Positions 42,619 through 53,513 of a stretch of 64,000 nt of DNA are shown piece by piece (position 1 is the first letter of the stretch; the number at the start of each line of letters is the position of its first letter). This DNA comes from Dryococelus australis. Taxonomy: Eukaryota; Arthropoda; Insecta; Phasmatodea; Phasmatidae. The stretch is from contig CM057003.1 of assembly GCA_029891345.1 (NCBI GenBank), positions 14,548,709 through 14,612,708 on the forward strand, given 5' to 3'. The notes beneath the pieces are model-generated. The model made no database searches. It saw only the letters and a program-made list of their open reading frames with translations, and was not told the origin of the DNA. Position numbers and translations under genes: made by a program.

Positions 42619-43073
42619 ATAATCAGAAAGTGCTTATGTTAAACTATTTTCCCGTTCATCCGTGGTATCGCTCCTGCATTTGCTCACGAAGATGTCAAAC
42701 GCGTAGGAAGTCCCTAACCTTGTACAGTAACCACGCTCAGCATTCCTATATTTGCAGTCTGACATGTGGCATTACTTCCATACAATGCACAGGTTAGAAA
42801 CGTCCAACACTTAAGGAAGTGTACCAGAAATTTCCTTACAGTGTATGAATCAGGAGCACGAAATAGGGACCACGTAAGCTTTGTTCTTGCGTGGACAATT
42901 ATTTGTAAGTGGTCGATGTTTTGTTTAACGTAGGCATGGCGTTGTTTGGCACGGGACAAAAGTCTAAACGGGACCAGCTTGTTTAGTCTGTTCATGGAAA
43001 GCTATGAAAATTCACGACCCATTTTTATTTTATTGTTTTTTGTTCAATCCTTCAGCATTTCAGTGCTCTGTTT
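42619..43073. other. Intergenic, nothing recognised
   Basis: The 93-aa minus frame at 42714-42995 has no recognisable family. Confidence 0.5.
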
Positions 43074-43667
43074 AAGGGAGGGCGCGTCTACACGGTGATA
43101 GTAGCTATCACGAAAGTGTGCGACAGTCACTGCCACGATAGATCCTGTTTACACACACGATCGAGACATGCTGTGGTAGTTAACCTCAAAAGGGACATGT
43201 CCATTGGTAGGCCCTACATTTGTCAAGAGGTCGCTATATGTTGGTGTAGTTAAATATCGTGACGGGATATTAATGACATGTAAACATATATTGTTCCCGT
43301 GGTTTATTGTATGGCAATAAATATGCTGTCAGTACTGTCGTGTCATACCTATATGATAGTATACGTCCTGTCATGCCGCCACACAGTGTAAGAACAGTGA
43401 CAGATATGAACGGAATCCCAATAATTCTGCAATGTCACAGTCAAATTGAGCACATGTGTGACCCGCAGTATCGCGATAGTGAGCATTGCCGGTACGATAG
43501 TTGCGTGTTCTGTCACGACAGTTACTATCACTATCAAGTTAGAGCTGATATCTCGATAGTGCTACCGCAACGGTGCGACAGTAACTATAATGTAGTTTAG
43601 TAGTGTGAGAGTAGCTCTCGCGATAGGAACCATCGCACCTTACTATCGCCTTGTAAAAGCGCCCTTA
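43074..43667. mobile_element. TIR element F with many GATAGT / GCGACAGT motifs
   Basis: The ends TAAGGGAGGGCGCGTCTACA and (reverse complement of the right end) TAAGGGCGCTTTTACAAGGC are imperfect TIRs, each followed by CGGTGATAGTA / GCGATAGTA. Internally the motifs GATAGT, GCGACAGT and their complements recur in both orientations at 43095-43150 and 43470-43640. Such subterminal arrays are typical of transposase-binding sites in several DNA transposon superfamilies. Non-coding. Confidence 0.6.
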
Positions 43668-43838
43668 CTGTTGGGCGGTGAAAGTGGTCACTTACCCGGA
43701 TCATGTTTTGTGCCAATCACGTGTTCGCTCAAATGTGTATAGACCTCTTGGCTCCTCTAAAGAGGCTGTTTACAAATTTCGATGAATTGACGACTTACGG
43801 TTATAAACATATCGAACGGATTTTTTTTTTTGCGATAA

Positions 43839-45012
43839 GGCTGTTTCCGAATTCTCAAGAAATGCATACTTGTGCGTACCTATCCTCGGAAGTGACATCA
43901 CCATGTATATACCAGCGCTGTCCGAATTCCCAGTATAGTACACACAGGCTCTATATTTGGCAAGTATCCGAAATTGCATACTTTCCGAGCATACTTGCGT
44001 ACTTACGGCAGTCGCAATATTTATTTCATTTGTGAAAATTAACTTGTAGGCCCTACGTCTCGTGGTTATAAAGCTCGCAAGTTTTAAAAGTTAATAAGTA
44101 TTTACGAAAATGTATTTCTGTTGTATGTGTAAATAATTGTCAGCGTAATAAATGTGCTTCCAATTATAAATAAAATTCTGAGCGGTCTGTAGACGTCAGC
44201 ATCACATTTCTCAGGCGTGTGCTTACAAATAACATTAAATTTGCAATCCGCATTTCCAACTTATTACAATCCCCATTGGATTGTATATATCTTTCTTTTG
44301 TTATCAGTGTGTATATTTCAGACACGGTAAGTTATGCATCGAAGAAAGAATGCCATTTTGTGTGTAAAGCCCCCTTCACATACGACACACAGATGCAACA
44401 AATCCCATAACAACTGCCCTCATTTGTTTACGAGATTCTACTGACGCGATGACGCAATATTCCAAGGCTATTTGTGTGCTATGTATCGGTAGAAACAGAA
44501 AAGATAACCATTACCTTAGGATACCGAGGTGCAAGTATTTCTATATTCCGGCAATTTTTTTTTTTGTGCCGTACAACTTGTTTGTATTAGACAACACGCA
44601 CATGTTGTCTGGCTGCTCTGCCAAGCAGCCTGTGTACAATAATGTTTCTGCGCCGCCTTTCATTTCCGTCCTGTGAATAATGCTCCTATTAATTCCTCGT
44701 TTCCGGCTAAAGCCATGTTTTAGCACTGAAAATCGTAAGATGTTGAGGTTAAAAAACCATGACAAAAATAAATAGCGGATGCCCATATGGTTATGTGTCT
44801 TCTTTATGCATAACCATAGAAGTCATCTTAATGTATTTATAACACAACGCGCCACATTTTTCTGTTGTCACATAGTTTCTGATATTTCCGCCAGAATGTG
44901 CGACCTGTCCTAACACGACCTGTCCGAATAGTTTCATCAAGTACGCATCACTGCTAGTGCGAAAATGTACGGACTTACACGTGTATAGTTACTGTCAATT
45001 CGGAAACAGCCT
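43839..45012. mobile_element. TIR element G, about 1.17 kb
   Basis: GGCTGTTTCCGAATT at 43839-43853 is the exact reverse complement of AATTCGGAAACAGCC at 44997-45011. A similar AGGCTGTTTACAAATTTCG is found just outside at about 43765. No transposase-like frame was identified inside; the 75-81-aa frames are unremarkable. No clear target duplication was found. Confidence 0.6.
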
Positions 45013-45962
45013 CACGTGTTAATCGCGTGTGCACGCTCATCTAATTTTAATAACGTCTCGTTTGCTTCGGCTGAATTTCTCCTGCATTATGTTAACAAAA
45101 TAAGCAGTTAAAATGGCGAAAACTGGAGTAAAATACGTCAAGGCAGAATATATTCGTTTATATGAAAATTGCGACTCGTATAACATGTATTTATATACTA
45201 GATGAAATTGATTTTTTACTTCTAATAACAGAGATTTGCAACATGATCATAACATAACGTATATAAAGAAATTTAAAATGAAAAGATAATAATAAAAAAT
45301 TACCATGCTAACTGTAGAGAGCCCTTCTGACAAGATAACTTATTGCTGGTATGTATCAACACTCGTAGAATAGCTCAATGCAATTTTAATTAAAAGTGTT
45401 ACAAATGAAAGAAAAAATATTCAATGTTGTGGCACGGAAAACGGAATTTTTCGTATGCATAAAAACAGCTTTGCTTAAGGCTTTGACAGCAGCTGTACAC
45501 GCCAAATGCGGACTGTTGCTAATTTGAACCAGTTGTGTGGATTGTGAGAAATTCTCATGTTATAAAATCAAATCATTAGGAGAAGGACATGACGTCATGA
45601 CAATATTTTACAAAATGCATATACGCCATAGTATTTATCTCAAATGCTTTTATGCGCGTATCGGTTATGCAGATGTTTGTAATTTTGCCTGAAAATTGGT
45701 CGTGAACGGCATAGACAGACTTCGATTTTGTAACACTACCTTTATTTTCTACTGGCGAAGTAAAAAAAAAAAAAAAAGTAAAATATAATCTGCGGTAGGT
45801 TTAAAGGATATGGGTTGATGGTAATTGTACGGCGGCGAGTTTAGTTTGGAAAGGCGCGACAGCCCCAGCGCAATTATTGCGTTTGACGTTTGACAGGTGA
45901 CTTCCGGACTCACGAGCCTGTGTTCGACGGCGTGCTTTGCCTGGAAGGCGAACGTGACTATA
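45013..45962. other. Intergenic, nothing recognised
   Basis: AT-rich with an A-run near 45763. No supported feature. Confidence 0.5.
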
Positions 45963-46011
45963 GCCTGTCCCCGGTAAACTGAACACCTGCGATGGCCCTG
46001 CCTTCGATCTA
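45963..46011 (+). mobile_element. MITE A, left-end fragment
   Basis: GCCTGTCCCCGGTAAACTGA, then GGCCCTGCCTTCGATCT, match the first 50 bp of family A. It is cut by the next copy. Confidence 0.6.
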
Positions 46012-46014
46012 AAA

Positions 46015-46338
46015 GTCGTTCGTCATTAAGTGAGCACTTTTGAAAACAACCATCGAAAAATACCACTAATCCTACTCGCATATATTTCAACGAGTGCACG
46101 GAGTGGTATGCTCCCAGTAAAGTTGGTAACGATGCAGGGAAAGTAGTTCCATGTTATAAATTTAAATTTAAAAAATGTTATGTAAACGTTTGTAAAATCT
46201 TAAATGATTTATTTTACTTTTTGTAAAGTATACTTTTCTAATAGTATCAGAGTTTCACTTAACGGACGCTAGAATAAAGCGATCAAGCCCATGGAAACGT
46301 TAATTTTTCGCATGGCGGAAGAATACACAATGTTTATA
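46015..46338 (-). mobile_element. MITE A, truncated at one end
   Basis: From GTCGTTCGTCATTAAGTGAG to GAAGAATACACAATGTTTAT. It lacks the left-TIR end and abuts the next copy. Confidence 0.85.
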
Positions 46339-46340
46339 AA

Positions 46341-46756
46341 GGCTGTTCATGATAAAGTGAGCACTTTTGGAATCAACCTTAGAAAATAGTTACTGCCCTT
46401 GCCAGCATATATTTTAACGGGTGCACTGAGTGACATGCACTTAGTAAATATGGTAACGATGGATGAGAAGTGGTTCCATATCGTAAGTCGAATAGAAAGT
46501 GCTAGGTAACCATTCGTAATAACTTAAATTATTTCTTTATTTTCCGGTTTTTTTAATGCGCTGAAGTGTAAAAATGAGCAGATTTGTTAAATGTTTACTT
46601 TTCAAATAATTACACAGTTTCACTTGCCCGACGCATGAATAAAGTGATGAGGCCCATGACAATGCTATTCTTACATAAGGCGGAAGAATACATAACGTGC
46701 ATACAAGTAGATCTTAAGCAGGGCTTTCAAAAGGGCTCACTTGATCGTGAATAACC
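46341..46756 (-). mobile_element. MITE A, full length
   Basis: GGCTGTTCATGATAAAGTGA to GGGCTCACTTGATCGTGAAT. All family blocks are in inverted order. Confidence 0.9.
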
Positions 46757-46757
46757 T

Positions 46758-46813
46758 ATGCAAGTAGATCTTGATCAGGACTTTAAAAAGTGCTCAGTTT
46801 AACTCGAAGAGCC
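46758..46813 (-). mobile_element. MITE A, terminal fragment
   Basis: AAGTAGATCTTGATCAGGAC, then GTGCTCAGTTTAACTCGAAG, duplicates the end of the preceding copy and has diverged. Confidence 0.8.
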
Positions 46814-46815
46814 TA

Positions 46816-47212
46816 TACTTGTATGCACACCGTGCGTTCTTCCGCTATATGTAGAACTAGTATTGCTATGGGCCTGGTCGCTTTATTCCTTCCTCAGTAA
46901 AGTGAAAAGCAAAATTATTAGAAAATAAAATATTTTACAAATTCGCTTATTTATACACTTACATGCATTGGAAAAAAAAAAAAAAAAAAAAAAACCAGCA
47001 CGCAAAACAATAATCTCAGTATTCACAAAAGTTGATGTTAAACTGTTAATTCAATGTCAAATCATGGAACTACTTATCCAACGTGCATCGTTGCCAACTT
47101 TGCTGGGCGCATGTCGGTAAAAGTGACTGTTTAAAATACGTGCAGGAAAGGGGCAGTGACATTTTTCGAAGGTTGATTTAAGAAATGCTTATGTAAATAA
47201 CTTGGATCAGCC
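46816..47212 (+). mobile_element. MITE A, left-truncated
   Basis: Starts at CTTGTATGCACACCGTGCGT and runs to TGCTTATGTAAATAACTTGG. An A-run of about 22 expands the site that is A-rich in other copies. Confidence 0.85.
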
Positions 47213-47359
47213 TAAAACGTTTACTCAGGTTGTAACAGAACGAGTTGTCTTATGGCGGAGATTGGCATAAGGAACATCTCCGCCACTGTGCGACGGTGCT
47301 CCAAAGAGATCGCTTTCAAACTGGAAGCATTAAACTGATTTTGTATAATACATTCACGG

Positions 47360-47735
47360 TTACTTCAGACTTTTCTGGAGCCATGCTAAAGTTCTATTTC
47401 CAAGATATTCCTCCGCCTCATACGAACAAAGCTTAACTCGGTGCAGAAAATTACACCAGAGGACAACGCACCGAACCCGTGCGCACTAAGTTGTAATAAT
47501 ATTTTGCATGAGAACTATTTCTCATGCAAAACAACACACATGTTTCCTCTACTATTTTTAGTTCATATCAATTATAAATTAAATGCTATCATTTATAGAG
47601 ATAATATAAATAACATTTCTATTTAACCATAAAAAATGTTACTTTTATGAACACAAGTATAAAACGCTTGTGATGATACAAGGTATATTTAGGAAACAAC
47701 TAAAAAAGTCATGCATGGGGTGATTTTTCAAAGGT
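47360..47735 (+). mobile_element. Repeat C copy 3
   Basis: TTTTCTGGAGCCATGCTAAA, TTCCAAGATATTCCTCCGCC, ACACAAGTATAAAACGCTTG and ATGGGGTGATTTTTCAAAGG are in the same order as copy 4. It contains a 13-bp hairpin. Confidence 0.65.
47502..47531. repeat. Perfect 13-bp hairpin
   Basis: TTTTGCATGAGAA and TTCTCATGCAAAA are exact reverse complements separated by CTAT, within repeat C copy 3. Confidence 0.9.
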
Positions 47736-48218
47736 TTGATACAAAATGTTGAAGAAACCGCGAATAGATTATGATTATTATTAATGCCCTTTAGTGATTT
47801 TTACAAGAACAAACAGTCGAAATACACACATGTATGTCATTGAGTGTTCATCAATGTGTTTGCTCATGTTAAAAAAAGGTTATGAATTTAAGAAAGAAAT
47901 CAAAGTAGCTGTCATCAAAAAAGGAATTTTCCGATGTTGTTGCCACATTTAATCAAAGTAATTGTGTAATACAACGTCTTGCTAAACCCAATTGTACGAA
48001 CGAACATTAAACATCATGCGGACAATATCATTAATTTCCCATTCTAGTGAAAAAATAGTTTATAACTTATGCGTTTTAAGCAGAATGAAAATCTGCATAT
48101 TTTTGAAAATGGTACTAATTTTATGAATATGGCAGTTGTCCCATTTCTTTACAAACACAGAGCGCATAACATGGTACATCATTGCTACTTGTTGACGAAT
48201 ATTTTCAGTTGCCAAACT
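47736..48218. other. Intergenic, nothing recognised
   Basis: AT-rich sequence leading into the satellite array. Confidence 0.55.
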
Positions 48219-50440
48219 ACTAGCATTGAGCTAGCCAGCCTGAGTGAATGAAGCTTAACGAAACGTATAATCTTCACTCTGTCACTTGCTAACTCAGGAC
48301 CCACCACGCACACACATTGCATGCTAACTACTGTGCAATATTAGAGAGCACCTCCACCACACCTTGTGCTTTACTTCTTCTACACTTCCATGTCGGCCGT
48401 CTCATAGCATTGAGCTAGCCAGCCTGAGTGAATGAAGCTTAACGAAACGTATAATCTTCAATCTGTCACTTGCTAACTCAGGACCCACCACGCACACACA
48501 TTGCATGCTAACTACTGTGCAATATTAGAGAGCACCTCCACCACACCTTGTGCTTTACTTCTTCTACACTTACATGTCGGCCGTCTCATAGCATTGAGCT
48601 AGCCAGCCTGAGTGAATGAAGCTTAACGAAACGTATGATCTACACTCTCAGTCACTTAATAACTCAGGACCCACCACGTAGACACATTGCATGCTAACTA
48701 CTGTGCAATATTAGAGAGCACCTCCGCCACACCTTGTGCTTTACTTCTTCTACACTTCCATGTCGGCCGTCTCATAGCATTGAGCTAGCCAGCCTGAGTG
48801 AATGAAGCTTAACGAAACGTATGATCTACACTCTCAGTCACTTAATAACTCAGGACCCACCACGTAGACACATTGCATGCTAACTACTGTGCAATACTAG
48901 AGAGCACCTCCACAACACCTTGTGCTTTACTTCTTCTACACTTCCATGCCGGCCGTCTCATAGCATTGAGCTAGCCAGCCTGAGTGAATGAAGCTTAACG
49001 AAACGTATAATCTTCACTCTGTCACTTGCTAACTCAGGACCAACCACTTACACACATTGCATGCTAACTACTGTGCAATATTAGAGAGCACCTCCACCAC
49101 ACCTTGTGCTTTACTTCTTCTACACTTACATGTCGGCCGTCTCATAGCATTGAGCTAGCCAGCCTGAGTGAATGAAGCTTAACGAAACGTATAATCTTCA
49201 CTCTCAGTCACTTGCTAACTCAGGACCCACCACGCAAACACATTGCATGCTAACTACTGTGCAATACTAGAGAGCACCTCCACCACACCTTGTGCTTTAC
49301 TTCTTCTACACTTCCATGTCGGCCGTCTCATAGCATTGAGCTGGCCAGCCTGAGTGAATGAAGCTTAACGAAACGTATAATCTTCACTCTCAGTCACTTG
49401 CTAACTCAGGACCCACCACGTACACACATTGCATGCTAACTACTGTGCAATATTAGAGAGCACCTTCACCATACCTTGTGCTTTACTTCTTCTACACTTC
49501 CATGTCGGCCGTCTCATAGCATTGAGCTGGCCAGCCTGAGTGAATGAAGCTTAACGAAACGTATAATCTTCACTCTCAGTCACTTGCTAACTCAGGACCC
49601 ACCACGTACACACATTGCATGCTAACTACTGTGCAATATTAGAGAGCACCTTCACCATACCTTGTGCTTTACTTCTTCTACACTTCCATGTCGGCCGTCT
49701 CATAGCATTGAGCTGGCCAGCCTGAGTGAATGAAGCTTAACGAAACGTATAATATTCACTCTCAGTTACTTGCTAACTCAGGACCCACCACGCACACACA
49801 TTGCATGCTAACTACTGTGCAATATTAGAGAGCACCTCCACCACACCTTGTACTTTACTTCTTCTACACTTCCATGTCGGCCGTCTCATAGCATTGAGCT
49901 GGCCAGCCTGAGTGAATGAAGCTTAACGAAACGTATAATATTCACTCTCAGTTACTTGCTAACTCAGGACCCACCACGCACACACATTGCATGCTAACTA
50001 CTGTGCAATATTAGAGAGCACCTCCACCACACCTTGTACTTTACTTCTTCTACACTTCCATGTCGGCCGTCTCATAGCATTGAGCTGGCCAGCCTGAGTG
50101 AATGAAGCTTAACGAAACGTATAATCTTCACTCTGTCACTTGCTAACTCAGGACCCACCACGCACACACATTGCATGCTAACTACTGTGCAATATTAGAG
50201 AGCACCTCCACCACACCTTGTGCTTTACTTCTACACTTCCATGTCGGCCGTCTCATAGCATTGAGTTAGCCAGCCTGAGTGAATGAAGCTTAACGAAACG
50301 TATAATCTTCACTCTCAGTCACTTACTAACTCAGGACCCACCACGTACACACATTGCATGCTATCTACTGTGCAATATTAGAGAGCACCTCCACCACACC
50401 TTGTGCTTTACTTCTTCTACACTTCCATGTCGGCCGTCTC
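48219..50440. repeat. Satellite-like array, about 185-bp unit, 12 copies
   Basis: Boundaries at TAGCATTGAGCT recur at about 48219, 48403, 48587, 48773, 48959, 49143, 49329, 49515, 49701, 49887, 50073 and 50254; the last unit ends near 50440. Lengths are 184 (CTGTCAC) or 186 (CTCAGTCAC), and one is 181. Neighbouring units share private variants. Examples are GTATGATCTACACTC with CACGTAGACA at 48587/48773, CTTCACCATACC at 49329/49515, and ATAATATTCACTC with TTGTACTTT at 49701/49887. This is evidence of recent local duplication. No coding capacity. Confidence 0.96.
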
Positions 50441-50515
50441 ACAGCATCGATGCTAGCATGTTTACATGCCACCTTATAAGCACAGAGTTAGAATCCCGGC
50501 TCGGGCAAGTATGTT
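50440..50515 (+). repeat. tRNA 3'-half-like sequence
   Basis: AAGCACAGAGTTAGAATCCC followed by GGCTCGGGCA resembles the T arm and 3' side of a tRNA (B box GTTAGAATCCC). No credible A box precedes it. It immediately follows the satellite. Confidence 0.35.
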
Positions 50516-51210
50516 TATCCTAGCGCCCTTATAATTAAAAAAAAGGTTTTTTGTATTTTTTCTGGATAACATGTTTTTTTTTCCTCTCCGAGACAAACCA
50601 AGTGACAAAATTATGACAATTAGTCATGACTAAGTGACATGGGGCATCAGTAGATAAGACAAACTCCATCACATTGTCACGTGATCCGATCTGTGTGTAG
50701 TGAACAGCGCGCTGACTTGCCGTCAGTTTGTGGCAAGACCCTTGAGGGGATAGGAGAGGTCGTGGCGTGCATGAATGACCAGAATATAAAATCAATAATA
50801 GGATTTGAACGACTTGACATAATTCGATGGGGTTTGTTTTGTCGGCTAGAAATTTTTATTACGGAGACTTGTATATACATAAATAGTCAATACAGTATAT
50901 AGTTTTCAAATAAAAAATTGCAAATTGATTTTCAATAAATAAGCTCTTGTGACAATAAAATAAACAAATATACAAAAAAGTTAGCTGTACAATTCGTAAA
51001 ATCATGAGACAAATCTCTATAATAACAATCTTAAAACGAAGTATATTTCAATTTTAAACTAATTTAAACTTCTTTAAACCATCTATGATTCATTTTTAAA
51101 AGGAAAGATTCACTTATCGATATAATATCTATAATTCAGTATTATAGAGCTCAAGATAATTTTTTTGTTGGTATTTTTAAAATATAAGTTAACGCATCTG
51201 ATGCAATTTT
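50516..51210. other. Intergenic, nothing recognised
   Basis: Overlapping 67-86-aa frames at 50.5-50.9 kb on both strands show no family. The rest is AT-rich. Confidence 0.5.
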
Positions 51211-51349
51211 ACCACCACAATTCCTTATTTTAGAAACGTATTTTCTAGTGTACTCGCTGTCTCTGTCTGGTGGCGCGTCACAGTAGCGGTGGCTGGAACT
51301 ACTGCACTCGCGCGATAGGTCGGCCACACTGTTGCCACATAGTTCCGCT
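51211..51349 (-). CDS. Candidate internal exon, unidentified
   Basis: On the minus strand, TTTTGGCAG|GAGCGG at about 51349 looks like a splice acceptor. It leads into an open frame (AELCGNSVADLSRECSSSSH, then YCDAPPDRDSEYTRKY) that can end at a donor-like G|GTAAAA near 51211. The exon is GC-rich in a local AT-rich setting. It shows no domain. Chance occurrence is possible. Confidence 0.22.
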
Positions 51350-51410
51350 CCTGCCAAAAGTGAAGTGTGAGTTAAGATTGATGGAAAATAATGTGAAACA
51401 AAAGTAGGCT

Positions 51411-52090
51411 TTGGTTAAGTGTCCATCGCAAAAAAAAAAAAAGTGGTTATATTTCCGTATAATCAACATCAGAATGTAAAATTACTGCTAGTGTCATGAA
51501 TGTATAACTACGACGTGCATGCATACAGTTATCATGTAGGCAATATATTTTACGTGATAATTATTTATTTGTAAGTTTATCATAAAAATTGCACCGCTCT
51601 TCCTAAATGCTTCACACTAGACGAACACACAACACTTGCTTTTAAACTCATGTTGCGTATATTTTGCAATTTAATAGTAACGCAAGGTTTTGTAAACGTC
51701 TTGTGTTTCACTGCTGTATTTTATCACGGATTACTAATAATTGTTTTCGATGCACGTAAACCCTCCAGCTTGTTTTACGTCAGCGGCGTGAAAGATGCGG
51801 TTAAATACATTGCGTGACGATATGGTATGTCACAGAAGGAAAAGCATTAATGATGTTCATGAAGACTAGCTTTAGCTCAGGCGGTAACTGTCCTGGTGTG
51901 GAAGCGACTAGTCTTCGGTTCGGAACATGCCTGTTTCTTTTTTTTCAACTGTCTTACTATTGCAGGGAAATAATCAAAGCAACGAAAAAAAAAAAATTTT
52001 TTTTTTACAAAGAAACAAACGAAAACATTTGTAGTGACTACTTCACTGTACGCAATTAATATGGCAAGGGAAAAAGGCACATTCCTACTT
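51411..52090. other. Intergenic, nothing recognised
   Basis: AT-rich, with A- and T-runs at 51984-52006 forming a short A/T palindrome. Confidence 0.5.
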
Positions 52091-52330
52091 TTTATTGTAT
52101 CACGTTTCAACTGCATTGTTTGTGGCTAAAAGCCGACGTACGTTTTCCGTTCCGAGATTTCTCCCACTAGACACGCCCTTTTCCACCCCTAACTTGTTCA
52201 AAAAGACACTGAATATACGCTCAGATGAGACCCAACATGCACATCGTGCCTGTGTGTTGGGTATGTACGATGTGAACTTGGTAAAAATTATATTTTATAC
52301 GTACGACAAAGTTTATGTCCTCTCTTACAG

Positions 52331-52450
52331 GGCAAAAAATGCAGAACATCTACAAGAACCATCATCAAAGGAACAACAGAGTTCTGGAAGTCTTGAAGAC
52401 AAGCCAGGATGTAGTAAATGGAATGATGTTACAACTAAAAAGTTAGTAAT
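52331..52450 (+). pseudogene. Possible upstream exon of the YqaJ-type gene
   Basis: TCTCTTACAG at 52321-52330 is a good acceptor. The frame after it (NAEHLQEPSSKEQQSSGSLE, then DKPGCSKW) is hydrophilic and low in complexity, as linkers before the nuclease domain often are. The donor at its end is not clear (AAAAA|GTTAGT is a candidate, but its phase does not fit the next exon). Confidence 0.3.
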
Positions 52451-52642
52451 TTGTCGTATTCACCCCTGAATGTATGTTAATCAAATTCCACTTATTAAAT
52501 GCGAAAATATCTGTCGCCACTGAAGAGATAGTTTACTTATTTCAACCTAAAAGGCTAGTAAATTAATAATGTACCACTTTCAGTTCCCCTTTAATAATTT
52601 GCACGATTACATTGTATACACGAATGTTTGTGTATGTTTCAG

Positions 52643-53513
52643 ATCTTCACAGATGTGAACTGCAAACTCGTTCACGAGAGAGACACAGGAGACGAGTTAT
52701 ACACAGAAAAATTCATAACACAAAAGAAGAAGCATTTTCGTAAAAAGCCGGAAAGGAAAATGAAGCTCAATCATGCAACAAGTGGCTCAGATGTAGACTA
52801 TGGTTAACTAGCTTCTACAGCACCAGACACGTGGGATGAAGAGCTTGAAGATAAAAAGAGTGCTTTCTTGGATTCCCTGTAACTGTCTGTTGAAGATCGT
52901 AAGAAATTACGCCAGGACAGTGTAAGTATTGCAGCCTCTTGGGCTGGGAAAATTTGCAAGGTGGGAAACAGTACTGCAAAAAGTAAGACAGTCCTTTCAA
53001 TACTATGTTCAGACTTTTCAGGAACTCGAGCAACAAAATGCGGCATTGAAAAGGAAGAACTGAAAATACGTTTTGGTGATCGTGCTCAGCGAACTGGACT
53101 TTGGGCAGATGAAAAGTTGCCATTCATAGGCGCTTCACCAGATGGCATACTGGGTGAAGACGGCTTAGTAGAGATAAAATGTCCTTGCAGTGGCCGTGAT
53201 TTGACACCCGAGCAGGCAGTTAGTTCCTGTTACTCTACACAACGGACAGATGAACCTGAAGTCTGAACACAATTACGTGTACCAGACACAAACACGACTT
53301 CGTGTGACGGCCCGTAAGTTTCGCATATGCGTATTTTGGACACCAAAAGTAATACTGAGAGAACAGAATTTTCTCGGTAATGTATTCCGGTAAAACAAAC
53401 TCGAGCTGGAGATGACCAAGTTCTGCACAGATTGTTTCATCTATGAACTGATTGACCCACGACACACACGAAACATGCAAATACGTGAGATGAACATTAA
53501 TAAATATATCTAA
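52643..53513 (+). pseudogene. YqaJ-type PD-(D/E)XK nuclease relic
   Basis: After an acceptor-like TGTATGTTTCAG (ends 52642), one frame runs IFTDVNCKL... with in-frame stops at 52805-52807 and 52880-52882. It then runs through RQDSVSIAASWAGKICKV and GTRATKCGIEKEELKI to FIGASPDGILGEDGLVEIKCP (about 53121-53185). The Asp of SPDG and the E-x-K of VEIKCP are the catalytic residues of the YqaJ/lambda-exonuclease-like fold (family knowledge). A frameshift near 53250 leads to NYVYQTQTRLRVTARK, CVFWTPK, a stop at about 53392, then FIYELIDPRHTRNM and a final stop at 53511-53513. In arthropods such domains usually occur in transposon-derived or multi-copy genes. The stops and frameshift make this copy a pseudogene. 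Confidence 0.8.

Noticed and set aside
48219..50440. Possible CRISPR-like array
   Set aside because: The units are about 185 bp and contiguous, without unique spacers, in a eukaryotic context. It is a satellite-type tandem repeat.
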